A stretch of 64,000 bases of DNA from Roseobacter sp. GAI101 (GCF_000156335.1 NZ_DS999213.1:875456-939455); one strand, 5' to 3'. Positions 1 through 9,380 are shown, counted from the first letter of the stretch. The notes: generated from the sequence alone by a model not told the origin. Program-made: numbers and translations.

Positions 1-881
1 TGGGTAACGAAAACCGTATCGTCGTGGTGGAAATCACTGCCATCGCCGACGCAAGCCCCTGCGACTGTCGCATTCGCATCATCGCCGGTCAGTTCGATCA
101 CGCAATCATTGCGCGTCATCACGCCGTTGGCGGTCAGGGTGAATGACTTGAACGTCGATTCCGTACCAAGCCGCGTAAAGATATGGGTGGCAGCGCGTTG
201 TTCATGGTCGCGGCCTTGGGCACGCACATGGTGGAAAGCGGCATTGTCAGCTACTTCGACCTCGAGCACACCGTTAAAGCGGGCAGCGACGGGGCCGTTT
301 TCCAGCAAGGTCAACTCGGCCCCTTCTTCCAGCTTGATGCAATGGTGCAGCATCGCATCGGCCGTCTCGGACGTGCGGCGATAGATGAAGTTCACCGGCT
401 TGCTGACCTTGGCAGTCACGTGGATCAGGATACCATCCGGCGCAAACGCTGTATTCAGCGCCGCCAAGGGGCGTGCCACAGGGGACTGACCTCGGGTTTC
501 CAGCGTACCGTAAAGGTCGCGCGCCCAGTGGATATCAGCCGATGCGTCGGCCAGCCGTTCGATGTTGATCCCTTCTAGCGTCAGATCATCCGAGGCGTCG
601 GCGTCGAACACACCATCGACAAAGACGATCTTCAACCGGTCGATGTGGTCGAACAACGCGACTTCGTCAGAAACGCGCAGGGCCGCTGGCAATGCCTCGG
701 GCTGGATCAACGTGTCGGGGCGGGTGTACTTCCAATATTCGTCGCGCCGCTGCGGCAGGCCCATGGACTGGACCCGCGCCAAGGCATCCTTGCGCGCCGC
801 GTCGGACCAACCGCCAGACGGCTGGTCAAGCGTGGCGATCATCGCCGCGACAGGAGTTTGCTTCAGTGCTGCTTCGGCCAT
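1..881 (-). CDS. sufD: Fe-S cluster assembly protein SufD (3' end outside the window)
   Basis: SufD is the non-ATPase scaffold subunit that pairs with SufB and SufC in the cytosolic SUF iron-sulfur assembly complex. The frame starts MAEAALKQTP and stays open for 293 codons to the window edge, so roughly the last third is missing. Visible SufD-like features are the N-terminal segment with the DEYWKYTRPDTL stretch and the beta-helical scaffold beginning around residue 140. The ATG overlaps the sufC stop codon (TAATG), implying translational coupling. Identification rests on position directly after sufC plus the SufD-type N-terminus; SufB is already present upstream, so this is the second, divergent scaffold. 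Confidence 0.9.
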   Translation of the reverse strand, partial: MAEAALKQTPVAAMIATLDQPSGGWSDAARKDALARVQSMGLPQRRDEYWKYTRPDTLIQPEALPAALRVSDEVALFDHIDRLKIVFVDGVFDADASDDLTLEGINIERLADASADIHWARDLYGTLETRGQSPVARPLAALNTAFAPDGILIHVTAKVSKPVNFIYRRTSETADAMLHHCIKLEEGAELTLLENGPVAARFNGVLEVEVADNAAFHHVRAQGRDHEQRAATHIFTRLGTESTFKSFTLTANGVMTRNDCVIELTGDDANATVAGACVGDGSDFHHDDTVFVT

Positions 882-1636
882 TACGCCACCTCGGCAAGGA
901 TATCCGCATATCCGTTGTTTTCGACTTCAAGCGCCAGTTCAGGCCCACCGGTCTTGATGATGCGGCCGTCTGCCATGATGTGCACAACGTCGGGTTTGAT
1001 GTGATCCAGCAAGCGCTGGTAGTGTGTGATGACCAAGAAACCACGGCCTTCGGTGCGCAGGGCATTCACGCCTTCGGCAACCAGCTTCATCGCGTCGACG
1101 TCCAGACCGGAATCGGTTTCATCCAGTATGCACATCTTCGGCTCGAGCATGGCCATCTGGAGGATTTCGTTGCGCTTCTTTTCGCCGCCCGAAAAGCCGA
1201 CATTGACCGGACGCTTGAGCATCTCTGCGTCGATTTTCAGCTCCTTGGCACGCGCACGCACCACCTTGAGGAACTCGGCAGCCGACATTTCCTCTTCGCC
1301 GCGGGCCTTGCGCTGTGCGTTCACGGCGGTGCGCAGGAAGGTCATGTTGCCAACACCGGGGATTTCAACGGGATACTGGAACGCCAGAAACAGGCCAGCG
1401 GCGGCGCGTTCTTCGGGTTCCATGTCCAGCAGATCCACCCCTTCGAGGGTGGCGGAACCGCCCGTGACCTCATAACCGTCCTTGCCGGACAGCACGTAGG
1501 ACAGCGTCGATTTACCCGAGCCGTTCGGCCCCATGATCGCGTGTACCTTACCGGCTTCGATCTCGAGATCGACACCCTTCAGGATTTGCTTGTCTTCGTC
1601 TTCGAGTTTGACCTTCAGGCCTTTGATGCTCAGCAT
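881..1636 (-). CDS. sufC: Fe-S assembly ATPase SufC
   Basis: SufC is the ABC-type ATPase that drives the SufBCD scaffold. The 251 residues match the family length. Walker A (GPNGSGKST, about residues 36-44), Q-loop (AFQYP), the SufC-type signature FSGGEKKRNE and Walker B with catalytic Glu (CILDETDSGLD) are all intact, followed by the switch His in ITHYQRLL. It lies in the minus-strand suf operon, 91 nt after the pyruvyl-transferase-like gene, and its stop overlaps the sufD start. No sign of damage. Confidence 0.97.
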   Translation of the reverse strand: MLSIKGLKVKLEDEDKQILKGVDLEIEAGKVHAIMGPNGSGKSTLSYVLSGKDGYEVTGGSATLEGVDLLDMEPEERAAAGLFLAFQYPVEIPGVGNMTFLRTAVNAQRKARGEEEMSAAEFLKVVRARAKELKIDAEMLKRPVNVGFSGGEKKRNEILQMAMLEPKMCILDETDSGLDVDAMKLVAEGVNALRTEGRGFLVITHYQRLLDHIKPDVVHIMADGRIIKTGGPELALEVENNGYADILAEVA

Positions 1637-1727
1637 GGGATGGTCCTTTTCTAGTGCGTCTGTGCTGCAATGGCAGCGAATGGAGGGAATGAAAAGCCCA
1701 AGGTCGGGCTGTTCTCAGTGAAAGAAT

Positions 1728-2534
1728 TCATGCCGCAACTCCCAGCCGCAAGGCCTTGGGAAAGCTGGCATAAAGAGCGTTTCGGCAGACATCTATACCT
1801 GCCTGATAGGGCAGCGGTGCATCGGGTTCCGGCAGATGCGCTGCCGGTATGTCCTCGATCATGACGGGGGCTGGCATGGCACGCCCGACGGCCGCGGCAT
1901 AGTCGAGGTATTTCAGCCGCGACTGCCCCACCGGGGCGACCCACGTATTGGGCACACCGTAAGCATCCGCGACAATCAATCCATGCAGCGACGAGGCGAA
2001 AACATGGTCACATGCCGCAATGGCGGCACAGACCTCGCGGGCGTCCCCGCGCGGATCGATCAGTTGGTATTTCGGGTCACTGTCCAAAAGCGCCTTCAGC
2101 ATCACGTCATCCATAATCGAATGATGCGGCACGATGCCAATCTTGCCGTTGGGCGTGCGGTCCATCGGCCAGACATCACTGATCAACAGGCCCGGATCGC
2201 CGAAACGATCCACCTCTAGCCCCAGCAATGCGGCGGTGATCGGACCACGAACCAAGGCGATCCTGACATGATCCTTGAACCTCAGGCCGTGCACCGCATG
2301 CAGCAACCCTGTGCCCCAAACCGTTGGCATCAGGTCCTTTTCTTCAGAATAGGCACGCTTGATCACCTGCAAAAGCGACCCGACGGCCCAGATGTCGGCC
2401 TTGTTAACGCCGGCATGCACCACCTCGCGGCCCGACACATGGGCCAGCACCACAGGGCTGATGGCGTCCCCGAAGTTCGGGACCGCCTTCCACCAATGCA
2501 AGCGCAGGGGTGTGGTGTCTGCCGCAACCGTCAT
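1728..2534 (-). CDS. Polysaccharide pyruvyl transferase-like protein
   Basis: This 268-residue protein resembles the polysaccharide pyruvyl transferase family, GT-B-like enzymes that move pyruvate or related groups onto glycans. Evidence is the N-terminal WWKAVPNFGDAISPVV segment (N-GD motif) and the C-terminal ASSLHGLIVADAYGVP block typical of the family. It has no signal peptide or membrane segment. Its ATG overlaps the UPF0145 stop (ATGA) and it sits inside the suf operon between sufB and sufC, an unexpected place for a glycan enzyme. The acceptor cannot be read from sequence; a role in iron-sulfur assembly is not implied by the family. Confidence 0.75.
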   Translation of the reverse strand: MTVAADTTPLRLHWWKAVPNFGDAISPVVLAHVSGREVVHAGVNKADIWAVGSLLQVIKRAYSEEKDLMPTVWGTGLLHAVHGLRFKDHVRIALVRGPITAALLGLEVDRFGDPGLLISDVWPMDRTPNGKIGIVPHHSIMDDVMLKALLDSDPKYQLIDPRGDAREVCAAIAACDHVFASSLHGLIVADAYGVPNTWVAPVGQSRLKYLDYAAAVGRAMPAPVMIEDIPAAHLPEPDAPLPYQAGIDVCRNALYASFPKALRLGVAA

Positions 2535-2848
2535 CAGCCGAGCCGCACCGCCGTACCGGAGACCGACACCAGCATCATGCTGTCGCCGATGATCTCGTAA
2601 TCGATATCAATGCCCACGACCGCATCGGCCCCTTTGGCGCCTGCTTCGGATTCAAGTTCCGCCATGGCAGCCGCGCGGGCATCGCGCAGCTTGTTTTCGT
2701 ACTGGCCGGACCGGCCCCCGACGATATCGGTCACCCGCGCGAACATGTCGCGCACGAAATTGGCCCCCATGATCGCCTCGCCGACGACAATGCCCTGATA
2801 GGCGGTCACGGTACGGCCTTCGATGGATGGTGTTGTGCTCAGGATCAT
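2534..2848 (-). CDS. UPF0145 (YbjQ-like) protein
   Basis: A 104-residue YbjQ/UPF0145 family protein, a small family of beta-rich homo-oligomers of unknown function. The frame starts [11 protein letters not shown], with family-type blocks [41 protein letters not shown] and an ending in VSGTAVRLG. The ATG at 2848 was chosen because it gives the usual family length and makes an ATGA overlap with the upstream membrane-protein gene; the longer open frame to 3019 has no family similarity. It is translationally coupled on both sides inside the suf operon. Confidence 0.85.
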   Translation of the reverse strand: MILSTTPSIEGRTVTAYQGIVVGEAIMGANFVRDMFARVTDIVGGRSGQYENKLRDARAAAMAELESEAGAKGADAVVGIDIDYEIIGDSMMLVSVSGTAVRLG

Positions 2849-3036
2849 TCGTCTTTCCCCTTGCGCAACACAACCAGCGCGACACGGATCGCGGCATAGA
2901 TCATCGCAAAGATCAGCATCGAAGGCAGCGTCGATTTGAACGCCTCCAGCGACAGTCCACCTGCCCTGAAGAACGTCATCAACACCCAGAACACCAGTAC
3001 GGCGACGGCCACGTCCCATGTCAGCTTGCGCATCAT
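2845..3036 (-). CDS. Small membrane protein in the suf operon
   Basis: A 63-residue protein with two hydrophobic stretches (about residues 8-23 and 38-57) separated by a short polar loop, and a charged tail ending RKGKDE. I do not recognise a named family. It begins 6 nt after the sufB stop and its TGA overlaps the UPF0145 ATG, so it is part of the same transcript. The two-helix hairpin plan suggests a small inner-membrane partner, possibly for the UPF0145 protein, but that is inference from coupling only. Confidence 0.7.
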   Translation of the reverse strand: MMRKLTWDVAVAVLVFWVLMTFFRAGGLSLEAFKSTLPSMLIFAMIYAAIRVALVVLRKGKDE

Positions 3037-3042
3037 GTCAAA

Positions 3043-4557
3043 TTACCCCACGGACCCTTCAAGCGAGATCGCCACAAGCGCCTGCGCTTCCATCGCGAAT
3101 TCCATCGGCAGCGCTTGCAGCACGTCCTTGCAGAACCCGTTTACGACCAGGGCAACGGCCTCTTCCTCGTCCATGCCCCGGCTGCGGCAATAGAACAGCT
3201 GATCGTCATCCACCTTGGATGTCGTCGCCTCGTGTTCGACACGGCTGCTGTTATTCTTGACCTCGATGTACGGCACGGTATGCGCCCCGCATTCAGAGCC
3301 GATCAGCAAGCTGTCGCATTGCGTATAGTTGCGCGATTCCTTGGCCTTGGGGTGCATGGACACCAGCCCGCGATAGGTATTCTGCGCCTTGCCTGCCGAT
3401 ATCCCCTTGGACACGATCCGCGACTTTGTGCGCTTGCCGAGGTGGATCATCTTGGTGCCGGTATCGGCCTGCTGCATGTTGTTGGCGATGGCGATCGAAT
3501 AGAATTCGCCCTGGCTGTCGTCGCCGCGCAGAATGCAGGACGGGTATTTCCACGTCACGGCAGAGCCGGTTTCGACCTGCGTCCACATCACCTTGGCCCG
3601 GTCGCCCCGACAATCGGCGCGCTTGGTCACAAAGTTATAGATGCCGCCCTTGCCATTCTCATCACCGGGATACCAGTTCTGAACGGTCGAGTATTTCACC
3701 TCGGCGTCTTCTTCGATGATGATTTCGACCACGGCAGCATGCAGCTGCGACTCGTCGCGCTGCGGTGCCGTACAGCCCTCAAGGTAGGACACATAGGACC
3801 CCTTGTCGGCAATGATCAGCGTACGTTCGAACTGGCCTGTGTTTTCCGCATTGATGCGGAAATAGGTGGACAGTTCCATCGGGCAGCGCACACCCGGCGG
3901 CACATAGACAAACGACCCATCGGAAAACACTGCCGAATTCAGCGTGGCATAGAAGTTATCATTCACCGGCACGACCGAACCGAGGTATTTCTTGACCAGT
4001 TCAGGATGATCCCGGATCGCTTCGGAGATCGAGCAAAAGATCACCCCCGCCGCTTTGAGCTCCTTTTGAAAGGTCGTGCCGACGGAAACGGAATCGAACA
4101 CCGCATCCACCGCGACCTTGCGCGGTGCATCGGTCAATTCCTCTGCGCCCTCGACACCGGCCAGTAGCATCTGCTCCTTCAAGGGGATACCCAGCTTGGC
4201 GTAGGTCGCCAACAGCTTTGGGTCGACCTCGTCCAAAGACTTCGGCTTGACGGCCATGGATTTGGGGCGGGCATAGTAATACTGCTCCTGAAAGTCGATC
4301 TTGGGATAATCGACCATCGCCCAGTCAGGTTCATTCTTGGTCAGCCAGCGTTGATACGCGGCCAAACGCCATTCCAGCATCCATTCAGGCTCTTCGTTCT
4401 TGCCCGAGATCAGCTTGACGATGTCCTCGTTCAGACCCAGCGGGGCATAATCCATCTCGATGTCAGTGGACCAGCCATGCTTGTAGGCACCACCGACTTC
4501 GCGCACCGCATCTACTGTCTCTTGATCGACGCCGTCTTTTACAATTGTAGTGTCCAC
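3043..4557 (-). CDS. sufB: Fe-S cluster assembly scaffold SufB
   Basis: SufB is the central scaffold of the SUF complex on which the cluster is built. A GTG start at 4557 ([12 protein letters not shown]) gives 504 residues, close to the usual length, and has a purine-rich GAGAGGAAG upstream; the longer open frame to 4665 would run through the end of the desulfurase gene and is unlikely. Family blocks include [59 protein letters not shown] and the C-terminal [20 protein letters not shown]. It follows the desulfurase by 25 nt and precedes the small membrane protein by 6 nt. Confidence 0.96.
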   Translation of the reverse strand: MDTTIVKDGVDQETVDAVREVGGAYKHGWSTDIEMDYAPLGLNEDIVKLISGKNEEPEWMLEWRLAAYQRWLTKNEPDWAMVDYPKIDFQEQYYYARPKSMAVKPKSLDEVDPKLLATYAKLGIPLKEQMLLAGVEGAEELTDAPRKVAVDAVFDSVSVGTTFQKELKAAGVIFCSISEAIRDHPELVKKYLGSVVPVNDNFYATLNSAVFSDGSFVYVPPGVRCPMELSTYFRINAENTGQFERTLIIADKGSYVSYLEGCTAPQRDESQLHAAVVEIIIEEDAEVKYSTVQNWYPGDENGKGGIYNFVTKRADCRGDRAKVMWTQVETGSAVTWKYPSCILRGDDSQGEFYSIAIANNMQQADTGTKMIHLGKRTKSRIVSKGISAGKAQNTYRGLVSMHPKAKESRNYTQCDSLLIGSECGAHTVPYIEVKNNSSRVEHEATTSKVDDDQLFYCRSRGMDEEEAVALVVNGFCKDVLQALPMEFAMEAQALVAISLEGSVG

Positions 4558-4582
4558 GATCTTCTTCCTCTCGCTTCGGGCT

Positions 4583-5671
4583 TCAGGCCACCCGCATCTG
4601 GTGTTTCGTCCATTTTTCAATCCATGCATCGGCAAAGCGCAATACATCGTCTTTTGTCGTCTCAAGGCCCAGCGATACGCGGATCGCGCTTGACGCCTGG
4701 GCCTCGGAGTAGCCCATGGCGATCAAGACCTTGCTTGCCTTGACCTTGCCGCTAGAGCAGGCAGAACCGGCCGATATCGCAAATCCCGCCAGATCCATCT
4801 GCATCACTTGCGTCTCGCCCTTCCAGCCTGACGTAAGGATGCACGAGGTGTTGGGCAAGCGCGGCCTGTCTTTCCCGACAAAAATAGTCTGATCAGTCGC
4901 AGCCGCAATAGTCTTTTCTAGAATATTTCTAAGTTGGGCCACTTCGTCCCACCGTCCTGCGGCGACATCCTGCCCGGCCGCTGCGGCCGCGGCCCCGAAT
5001 CCGGCTATTCCGATGGTGTTTTCCGTGCCAGAGCGCCGGTTCATCTCTTGCCCGCCCCCGCGCAGCATCGGGACGGGATCATCGGCGGTAAAGTTGATCA
5101 ACGCACCGACCCCCTTGGGCCCGCCAATCTTGTGGGCCGACAGGATCGCATAGGACGGCGTCACCTCGCCATAGATGACGGGCATCTTGCCCGCCAGTTG
5201 GGTAATATCGCACACCGTTGAATGATGCGGTGTGCTGCCAACCACCACCCCTGAAGCCCCCAGAATACCCGTTTCGCTATTCGCCGCCGACACGGCGCGC
5301 AGATGATGCCCCTCAATCGCACCGCCCCCGACCTGCGCAGGATCAAGAGCAACTTCGCTCCAATCCCCCAAACAATCATGTTCCGTCGGCAAGGCCGAAA
5401 ACAGCCCCCCATGACGCGCCTTCTGCGCGACGGCCAAGGCCGCGGCCTCCGTTGCACTGCTGGTGAAAATCACCTGCGTGGTCTTGCATCCGACAAGCTC
5501 CGCCACCTGCGCCCGGGCCCGCTCCACCAACATTTTGGCCGCGCGTCCTTCCGTATGCACGCTTGACGGATTTCCGACGACATCCATCGCCGCAATCATC
5601 GCCGCGCGCGCCTCCGCCCTGACCGGGGTCGTTGCATTATGATCCAGATAGACCCTCACAGCGCCTTCCAA
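4583..5671 (-). CDS. Cysteine desulfurase (NifS/IscS-like)
   Basis: PLP-dependent class V aminotransferase that takes sulfur from cysteine and supplies it to the SUF scaffold. The 362-residue frame has the N-terminal YLDHNATTP, the PLP lysine in [10 protein letters not shown] (K181) and the persulfide cysteine in [10 protein letters not shown] (C305) within the flexible-loop motif of the IscS/NifS type (class I) rather than the SufS type. Length is slightly short for IscS, as often seen in Rhodobacteraceae. It lies between iscR (85 nt gap) and sufB (25 nt gap), so it is the operon's sulfur donor. A separate sufS may lie beyond sufD, outside the window. Confidence 0.93.
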   Translation of the reverse strand: MEGAVRVYLDHNATTPVRAEARAAMIAAMDVVGNPSSVHTEGRAAKMLVERARAQVAELVGCKTTQVIFTSSATEAAALAVAQKARHGGLFSALPTEHDCLGDWSEVALDPAQVGGGAIEGHHLRAVSAANSETGILGASGVVVGSTPHHSTVCDITQLAGKMPVIYGEVTPSYAILSAHKIGGPKGVGALINFTADDPVPMLRGGGQEMNRRSGTENTIGIAGFGAAAAAAGQDVAAGRWDEVAQLRNILEKTIAAATDQTIFVGKDRPRLPNTSCILTSGWKGETQVMQMDLAGFAISAGSACSSGKVKASKVLIAMGYSEAQASSAIRVSLGLETTKDDVLRFADAWIEKWTKHQMRVA

Positions 5672-5756
5672 ATGGCTAGATATCCCAGGGAGTTTGAGGG
5701 ACAGCGTCCCTCATTCCCTAACAAAAATAATCGCGCTTGCGCGCCCGCACCTTCGG

Positions 5757-6218
5757 TCATTCCTCGTCCACCACGGCAAACAGGTTGGGCACAGCCGGAC
5801 AGGGTGCCAGTTCATTGGCCACCACATCCGACAGCCGCGTCTGGTGCAAGAACACGTAAACCTGCGCGCTCAACCCCTCCCACAGCCGGTTGGTCAGGGA
5901 CTGCGCCCGACTGCCCGACGATCCACCCGAGGCACCTGCCCCCACATGCATCGCATCAACCTTTTCATCCACCGCGCTCAGAATATCGACGACACGGATA
6001 TCCGATGCAGGCCGTCCCAGCCGGTAACCGCCCCCCGGTCCGCGCACAGACGCCACCAGTTCAGCGCGGCGCAGTTTGACAAACAACTGCTCCAGATAAG
6101 GCAAGGAGATCGACTGCCGCTCTGCAATGTCGCCAAGGCTCACCAGCCCGCCGGGGGGTTGCAGCGCGATATCCGTCAGCGCCACCATCGCATAACGCCC
6201 TTTGGTCGACAGTTTCAT
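5757..6218 (-). CDS. iscR: Rrf2-family regulator IscR (single-cysteine type)
   Basis: A 153-residue Rrf2 winged-helix regulator at the head of the suf operon, starting MKLSTKGRYAMVALTDIA as IscR proteins do; this ATG was chosen over the longer open frame to 6317 on that homology. The recognition region (SISLPYLEQLFVKLRRAELV, RGPGGGYRLGRP) is intact. Where E. coli IscR has three cluster cysteines, this one has an Ala/Gly/Ser-rich stretch (about residues 91-103) without any Cys; the only cysteine is near residue 142 (ELAPCPAVPN). Rhodobacter sphaeroides IscR is reported to be of this single-cysteine type, so this is probably a functional lineage variant. It likely represses its own operon. Confidence 0.93.
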   Translation of the reverse strand: MKLSTKGRYAMVALTDIALQPPGGLVSLGDIAERQSISLPYLEQLFVKLRRAELVASVRGPGGGYRLGRPASDIRVVDILSAVDEKVDAMHVGAGASGGSSGSRAQSLTNRLWEGLSAQVYVFLHQTRLSDVVANELAPCPAVPNLFAVVDEE

Positions 6219-6318
6219 ATCATGCGTTCCCTTGCCAAAATCGCCAGCTAGATTGACGGCAGCGGTGTTAATGCCTAAGTGCAGTGCCTGATCCTCAGAA
6301 ACGCTGGGATCATGCAAG

Positions 6319-6343
6319 TTAGAACCGTTCTAAGATGTCTTAG
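6319..6343. promoter_or_regulatory. Double palindrome (ICE/Irr-box-like) in the iscR/hydrolase divergent promoter
   Basis: Two overlapping inverted repeats: TTAGAA-CCG-TTCTAA (6319-6333) and CTAAG-ATGT-CTTAG (6330-6343). The first matches the form of the iron control element bound by Irr as I remember it (TTAGAA-N3-TTCTAA). It lies about 100 nt upstream of iscR and 63 nt upstream of the divergent hydrolase gene. Iron control of the suf operon through Irr (or another iron regulator) is therefore likely; the second palindrome may be a second operator. Confidence 0.65.
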
Positions 6344-6395
6344 GGAATTCGTCAACTATTCCCCTTCATCTTCAGAGCCCAATTTAGGGACGCCC

Positions 6396-7049
6396 ATGCC
6401 CGAGGTTATTTTTCCCGGACCCGAAGGCCGCCTCGAAGGCCGCTACCACCCACAGAAGGAACGCGACGCGCCAATCGCCATTCTTCTGCACCCGCACCCT
6501 CAGTTTGGCGGCACCATGAACCACAAGGTAGTGTATAACATGCACTACGCCTTCTACCGGATGGGGTTCACCGTTCTGCGGTTCAATTTCCGTGGCGTCG
6601 GGCGCAGCCAGGGCGAATATGATCAGGGGATCGGCGAATTGTCCGATGCCGCGTCGGCGCTTGATTACCTGCAATCGATGAACAACAATTCCAAGCATTG
6701 CTGGGTTGCGGGTTTCTCGTTCGGGGCATGGATCGGCATGCAACTGCTGATGCGCCGGCCTGAAATCACCGGCTTCATCTCGGTGGCACCGCCCGCCAAC
6801 ATGTACGACTTCAGCTTCCTGGCCCCCTGCCCGGCATCCGGTCTGGTAATCAACGGCACCGCCGACCGCGTGGCTCCGCCCGCTGATACGGTCAATCTGG
6901 TCAACAAGCTGCACGAGCAGAAAGGCATCACGATCACGCACCAGCAGATCGAAGGTGCAGGCCACTTCTTTGAAGAGCCGCACATGGACACGCTGATCAC
7001 GTCAACCACCGACTACGTAAAACGCCGCCTGACCGAGACCTCTCGCTGA
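6396..7049 (+). CDS. Alpha/beta hydrolase
   Basis: A 217-residue cytosolic alpha/beta hydrolase of the COG2945-like group. It starts MPEVIFPGPEGRLEGRY; this start was preferred to the upstream ATG at 6279, which would put the coding region through the operator. The oxyanion segment HPHPQFGGTMN, the nucleophile elbow GFSFGAWIG, the acid in NGTADRVAPP and the catalytic His in GAGHFFEEP are in order. Its TGA overlaps the ATG of the next gene, and the three genes up to 7866 form an operon. Substrate unknown. Confidence 0.88.
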   Translation: MPEVIFPGPEGRLEGRYHPQKERDAPIAILLHPHPQFGGTMNHKVVYNMHYAFYRMGFTVLRFNFRGVGRSQGEYDQGIGELSDAASALDYLQSMNNNSKHCWVAGFSFGAWIGMQLLMRRPEITGFISVAPPANMYDFSFLAPCPASGLVINGTADRVAPPADTVNLVNKLHEQKGITITHQQIEGAGHFFEEPHMDTLITSTTDYVKRRLTETSR

Positions 7050-7288
7050 TGGCGGACCAGAACGTCATCGACATGGCAAACCAACTGGCCGAAGAATGTC
7101 TTGCTGTACAACGCGAGACCGGCAATGACCGTTTGTTCATGGAGGTCGCCGGGGTTCTGGGGGCCTCTTCCCAAACCATGGAAGAAGCCTTCGTGACTGC
7201 GATCCGCACACGGATGGCGACGTTTCAGGGCCGTGCGTTTCTGAACAAGGCCCTCGCAGCCCACAAAGCGAAAGAACCCAAGGCATGA
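7049..7288 (+). CDS. Small hypothetical protein
   Basis: A 79-residue, mostly helical soluble protein starting MADQNVIDMANQLAEECLAVQ and ending with a Lys/Ala-rich tail. No motif recognised. Start overlaps the hydrolase stop (TGATG) and its stop overlaps the next start (ATGA), so it is translationally coupled at both ends; this supports that it is real. Confidence 0.8.
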   Translation: MADQNVIDMANQLAEECLAVQRETGNDRLFMEVAGVLGASSQTMEEAFVTAIRTRMATFQGRAFLNKALAAHKAKEPKA

Positions 7289-7866
7289 CCGAACGGCTTG
7301 AGCAGCAAATCGCCTTTCTGAACGAGGCAGACAAGCTCAAGTCGGTCAACCGAGGCACGTTGTTGTGTGACGCCTCTCGGGCCGAAAACTCAGCGGAACA
7401 CAGCTGGCATTTGACCCTTTACGCCTTAGTGCTGGCCGATCAGGCCGGGCCGGACGTGGACGTGACCCGCGTGATCAAGATGCTGATCCTGCATGATCTG
7501 GTCGAAATAGACGCGGGCGACAATCCGATCTTTGGCGACTACGATCAGATCGCGATGGAAGCGCAGGAACAGATCGCGGCTGATCGTATATTCGGATTAC
7601 TTCCCAATGACTTGGGCGATGATCTTCGCGCAACTTGGGAAGAATTCGAGGCCAACACGACCGCTACCGCCCGCTTTGCCAAATCGCTCGACCGGTTCCA
7701 GCCGCCGATGCAGAACCTTGCTGCGGATGGCGGCAGCTGGGTCGAATACAACGTTACCGAAGACAAGTTCGTTGAAAAAGTCGGCTCGAAAATCGCGACC
7801 GGCGCGCCGGGGCTGTGGCACTTTGCCCAAAAGAAGGTCTCGGCCTGGTTTGCGGCAAACCGCTAG
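7285..7866 (+). CDS. HD-domain hydrolase (YfbR/HDDC2-like)
   Basis: A 193-residue HD-superfamily metal-dependent phosphohydrolase. The first metal His lies in AENSAEHSWHLTL, the HD pair in LILHDLVEIDAGD, and a downstream Asp in ARFAKSLDRFQP, the order seen in YfbR/HDDC2 5'-deoxynucleotidases. Such proteins dephosphorylate deoxynucleoside monophosphates; that activity is inferred from family. Third gene of the hydrolase operon. The stop at 7866 is followed by about 160 nt before icd. Confidence 0.85.
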   Translation: MTERLEQQIAFLNEADKLKSVNRGTLLCDASRAENSAEHSWHLTLYALVLADQAGPDVDVTRVIKMLILHDLVEIDAGDNPIFGDYDQIAMEAQEQIAADRIFGLLPNDLGDDLRATWEEFEANTTATARFAKSLDRFQPPMQNLAADGGSWVEYNVTEDKFVEKVGSKIATGAPGLWHFAQKKVSAWFAANR

Positions 7867-7947
7867 GCGATTTCGCTTGGTAACTGCGCGATTTTCACGC
7901 GATCTTCATACAATCTGTGCAACCACTGCCTCCACACAAATGAAATT

Positions 7948-7967
7948 CGGTATACTGATGTATACCG
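7948..7967. promoter_or_regulatory. Perfect palindrome in the icd promoter region
   Basis: CGGTATAC-TGAT-GTATACCG: an 8-bp perfect inverted repeat with 4-nt spacer, 64 nt upstream of the icd ATG. The shape resembles GntR-family operators, but no matching regulator is visible nearby. It could control icd. Confidence 0.45.
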
Positions 7968-8030
7968 TCTATCTAAACGCGTTCAGATCAGCTATGACGC
8001 CCTTGGACACGCATCAAAGGAACCGCGCCC

Positions 8031-9245
8031 ATGACCAAGATCAAGGTAGACAACCCGATTGTCGAACTCGACGGCGATGAAATGACCCGGATCATCTGGC
8101 ATTTCATCAAGGAAAAGCTGATCCTGCCCTACCTTGATGTGGATCTGAAATATTATGACCTTGGCATGGAAGTCCGCGACGAGACGAACGACCAGATCAC
8201 CATCGACGCGGCCCACGCAATCAAAGAATACGGCGTCGGCGTCAAATGCGCGACGATCACCCCGGACGAGGCACGGGTCGAAGAATTCGGCCTGAAAGAG
8301 ATGTGGCGTTCCCCCAACGGGACGATCCGGAACATTCTGGGCGGCGTGATTTTCCGCCAGCCGATCATCTGCAAGAATGTGCCCCGCCTTGTGCCCGGCT
8401 GGACCAAACCGATCGTCGTGGGCCGCCACGCTTACGGCGACCAGTACAAAGCCACCGATTTCAAATTCCCCGGTAAGGGCAAGCTGACGCTGAAATTCGT
8501 CGGCGAAGATGGCACCGAGATCGAGCGCGAAGTGTTCGATGCACCGGATTCTGGCGTGGTCATGGCGATGTACAACCTTGATAAATCCATCATCGATTTC
8601 GCCCGCGCGTCGATGAACTATGGCCTGAACCTTGGCTGGCCGGTGTATCTAAGCACCAAGAACACGATCCTGAAACAGTATGACGGCCGTTTCCTTGAAC
8701 TGTTCCAGCACATCTACGAGACTGAATTTGCTGATAAATTCAAGGCTGCCGGGATCACCTATGAACACCGGTTGATCGACGACATGGTGGCCTGTGCGAT
8801 GAAGTGGAACGGCGGCTACGTCTGGGCCTGCAAGAACTACGATGGCGATGTGCAATCCGATACCGTTGCACAGGGCTTCGGCTCGCTTGGGCTGATGACG
8901 TCGGTGCTGATGACACCAGACGGCCAGACGGTCGAGGCCGAGGCGGCCCATGGTACCGTCACCCGCCACTACCGCCAGCACCAGAAGGGCGAGGAAACAT
9001 CGACCAATTCCATCGCGTCGATCTACGCCTGGACAGGCGGCCTGAAGCATCGCGGCAAACTGGACAACAACGCGGCACTGACCCGCTTTGCAGAGACCCT
9101 GGAAAAGACCGTAGTTAGCACCGTGGAATCCGGTCACATGACCAAAGACCTGGCGCTGTTGGTCGGGCCTGACCAGGGCTGGCTGACCACGATGGGCTTC
9201 CTTGAGAAGGTCGATGAGAACCTGAACAAAGCCTTGAGCGGATAA
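8031..9245 (+). CDS. icd: NADP-dependent isocitrate dehydrogenase
   Basis: TCA-cycle enzyme converting isocitrate to 2-oxoglutarate with NADPH formation. At 404 residues with [23 protein letters not shown] it is of the eukaryote-like homodimeric subfamily common in Alphaproteobacteria. Substrate-binding SPNGTIRN, the conserved Arg in [17 protein letters not shown], metal-binding acids in [11 protein letters not shown] and the cofactor region [16 protein letters not shown] are present. It is a single-gene unit between a palindrome-bearing promoter region and a strong terminator. Confidence 0.97.
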   Translation: MTKIKVDNPIVELDGDEMTRIIWHFIKEKLILPYLDVDLKYYDLGMEVRDETNDQITIDAAHAIKEYGVGVKCATITPDEARVEEFGLKEMWRSPNGTIRNILGGVIFRQPIICKNVPRLVPGWTKPIVVGRHAYGDQYKATDFKFPGKGKLTLKFVGEDGTEIEREVFDAPDSGVVMAMYNLDKSIIDFARASMNYGLNLGWPVYLSTKNTILKQYDGRFLELFQHIYETEFADKFKAAGITYEHRLIDDMVACAMKWNGGYVWACKNYDGDVQSDTVAQGFGSLGLMTSVLMTPDGQTVEAEAAHGTVTRHYRQHQKGEETSTNSIASIYAWTGGLKHRGKLDNNAALTRFAETLEKTVVSTVESGHMTKDLALLVGPDQGWLTTMGFLEKVDENLNKALSG

Positions 9246-9250
9246 GTTCA

Positions 9251-9282
9251 AAGGGCCGCACCGAACAGGGCGGCCCTTTTTT
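9251..9282 (+). terminator. Rho-independent terminator of icd
   Basis: Stem AAGGGCCGC / GCGGCCCTT (9251-9259 and 9270-9278) with a 10-nt loop, followed by a T-run, 6 nt after the icd stop. Confidence 0.92.
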
Positions 9283-9380
9283 GTGCGTTACCAGCCCTCA
9301 GACCAGGTTGACCACACATAAGGGCGACAAATTGTCCGAGCGCTCTAGACAGGTCAGTCTTGCTGCCCTAAGTGACGCAT

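Noticed and set aside
692..1654. Long plus-strand open frame (320 codons) opposite sufC/sufD
   Set aside because: Antisense to clear suf genes; no motifs; a by-product of GC-rich codon usage.
2827..4167. 446-codon plus-strand frame opposite sufB
   Set aside because: Shadow of sufB; composition and lack of motifs show it is not a gene.
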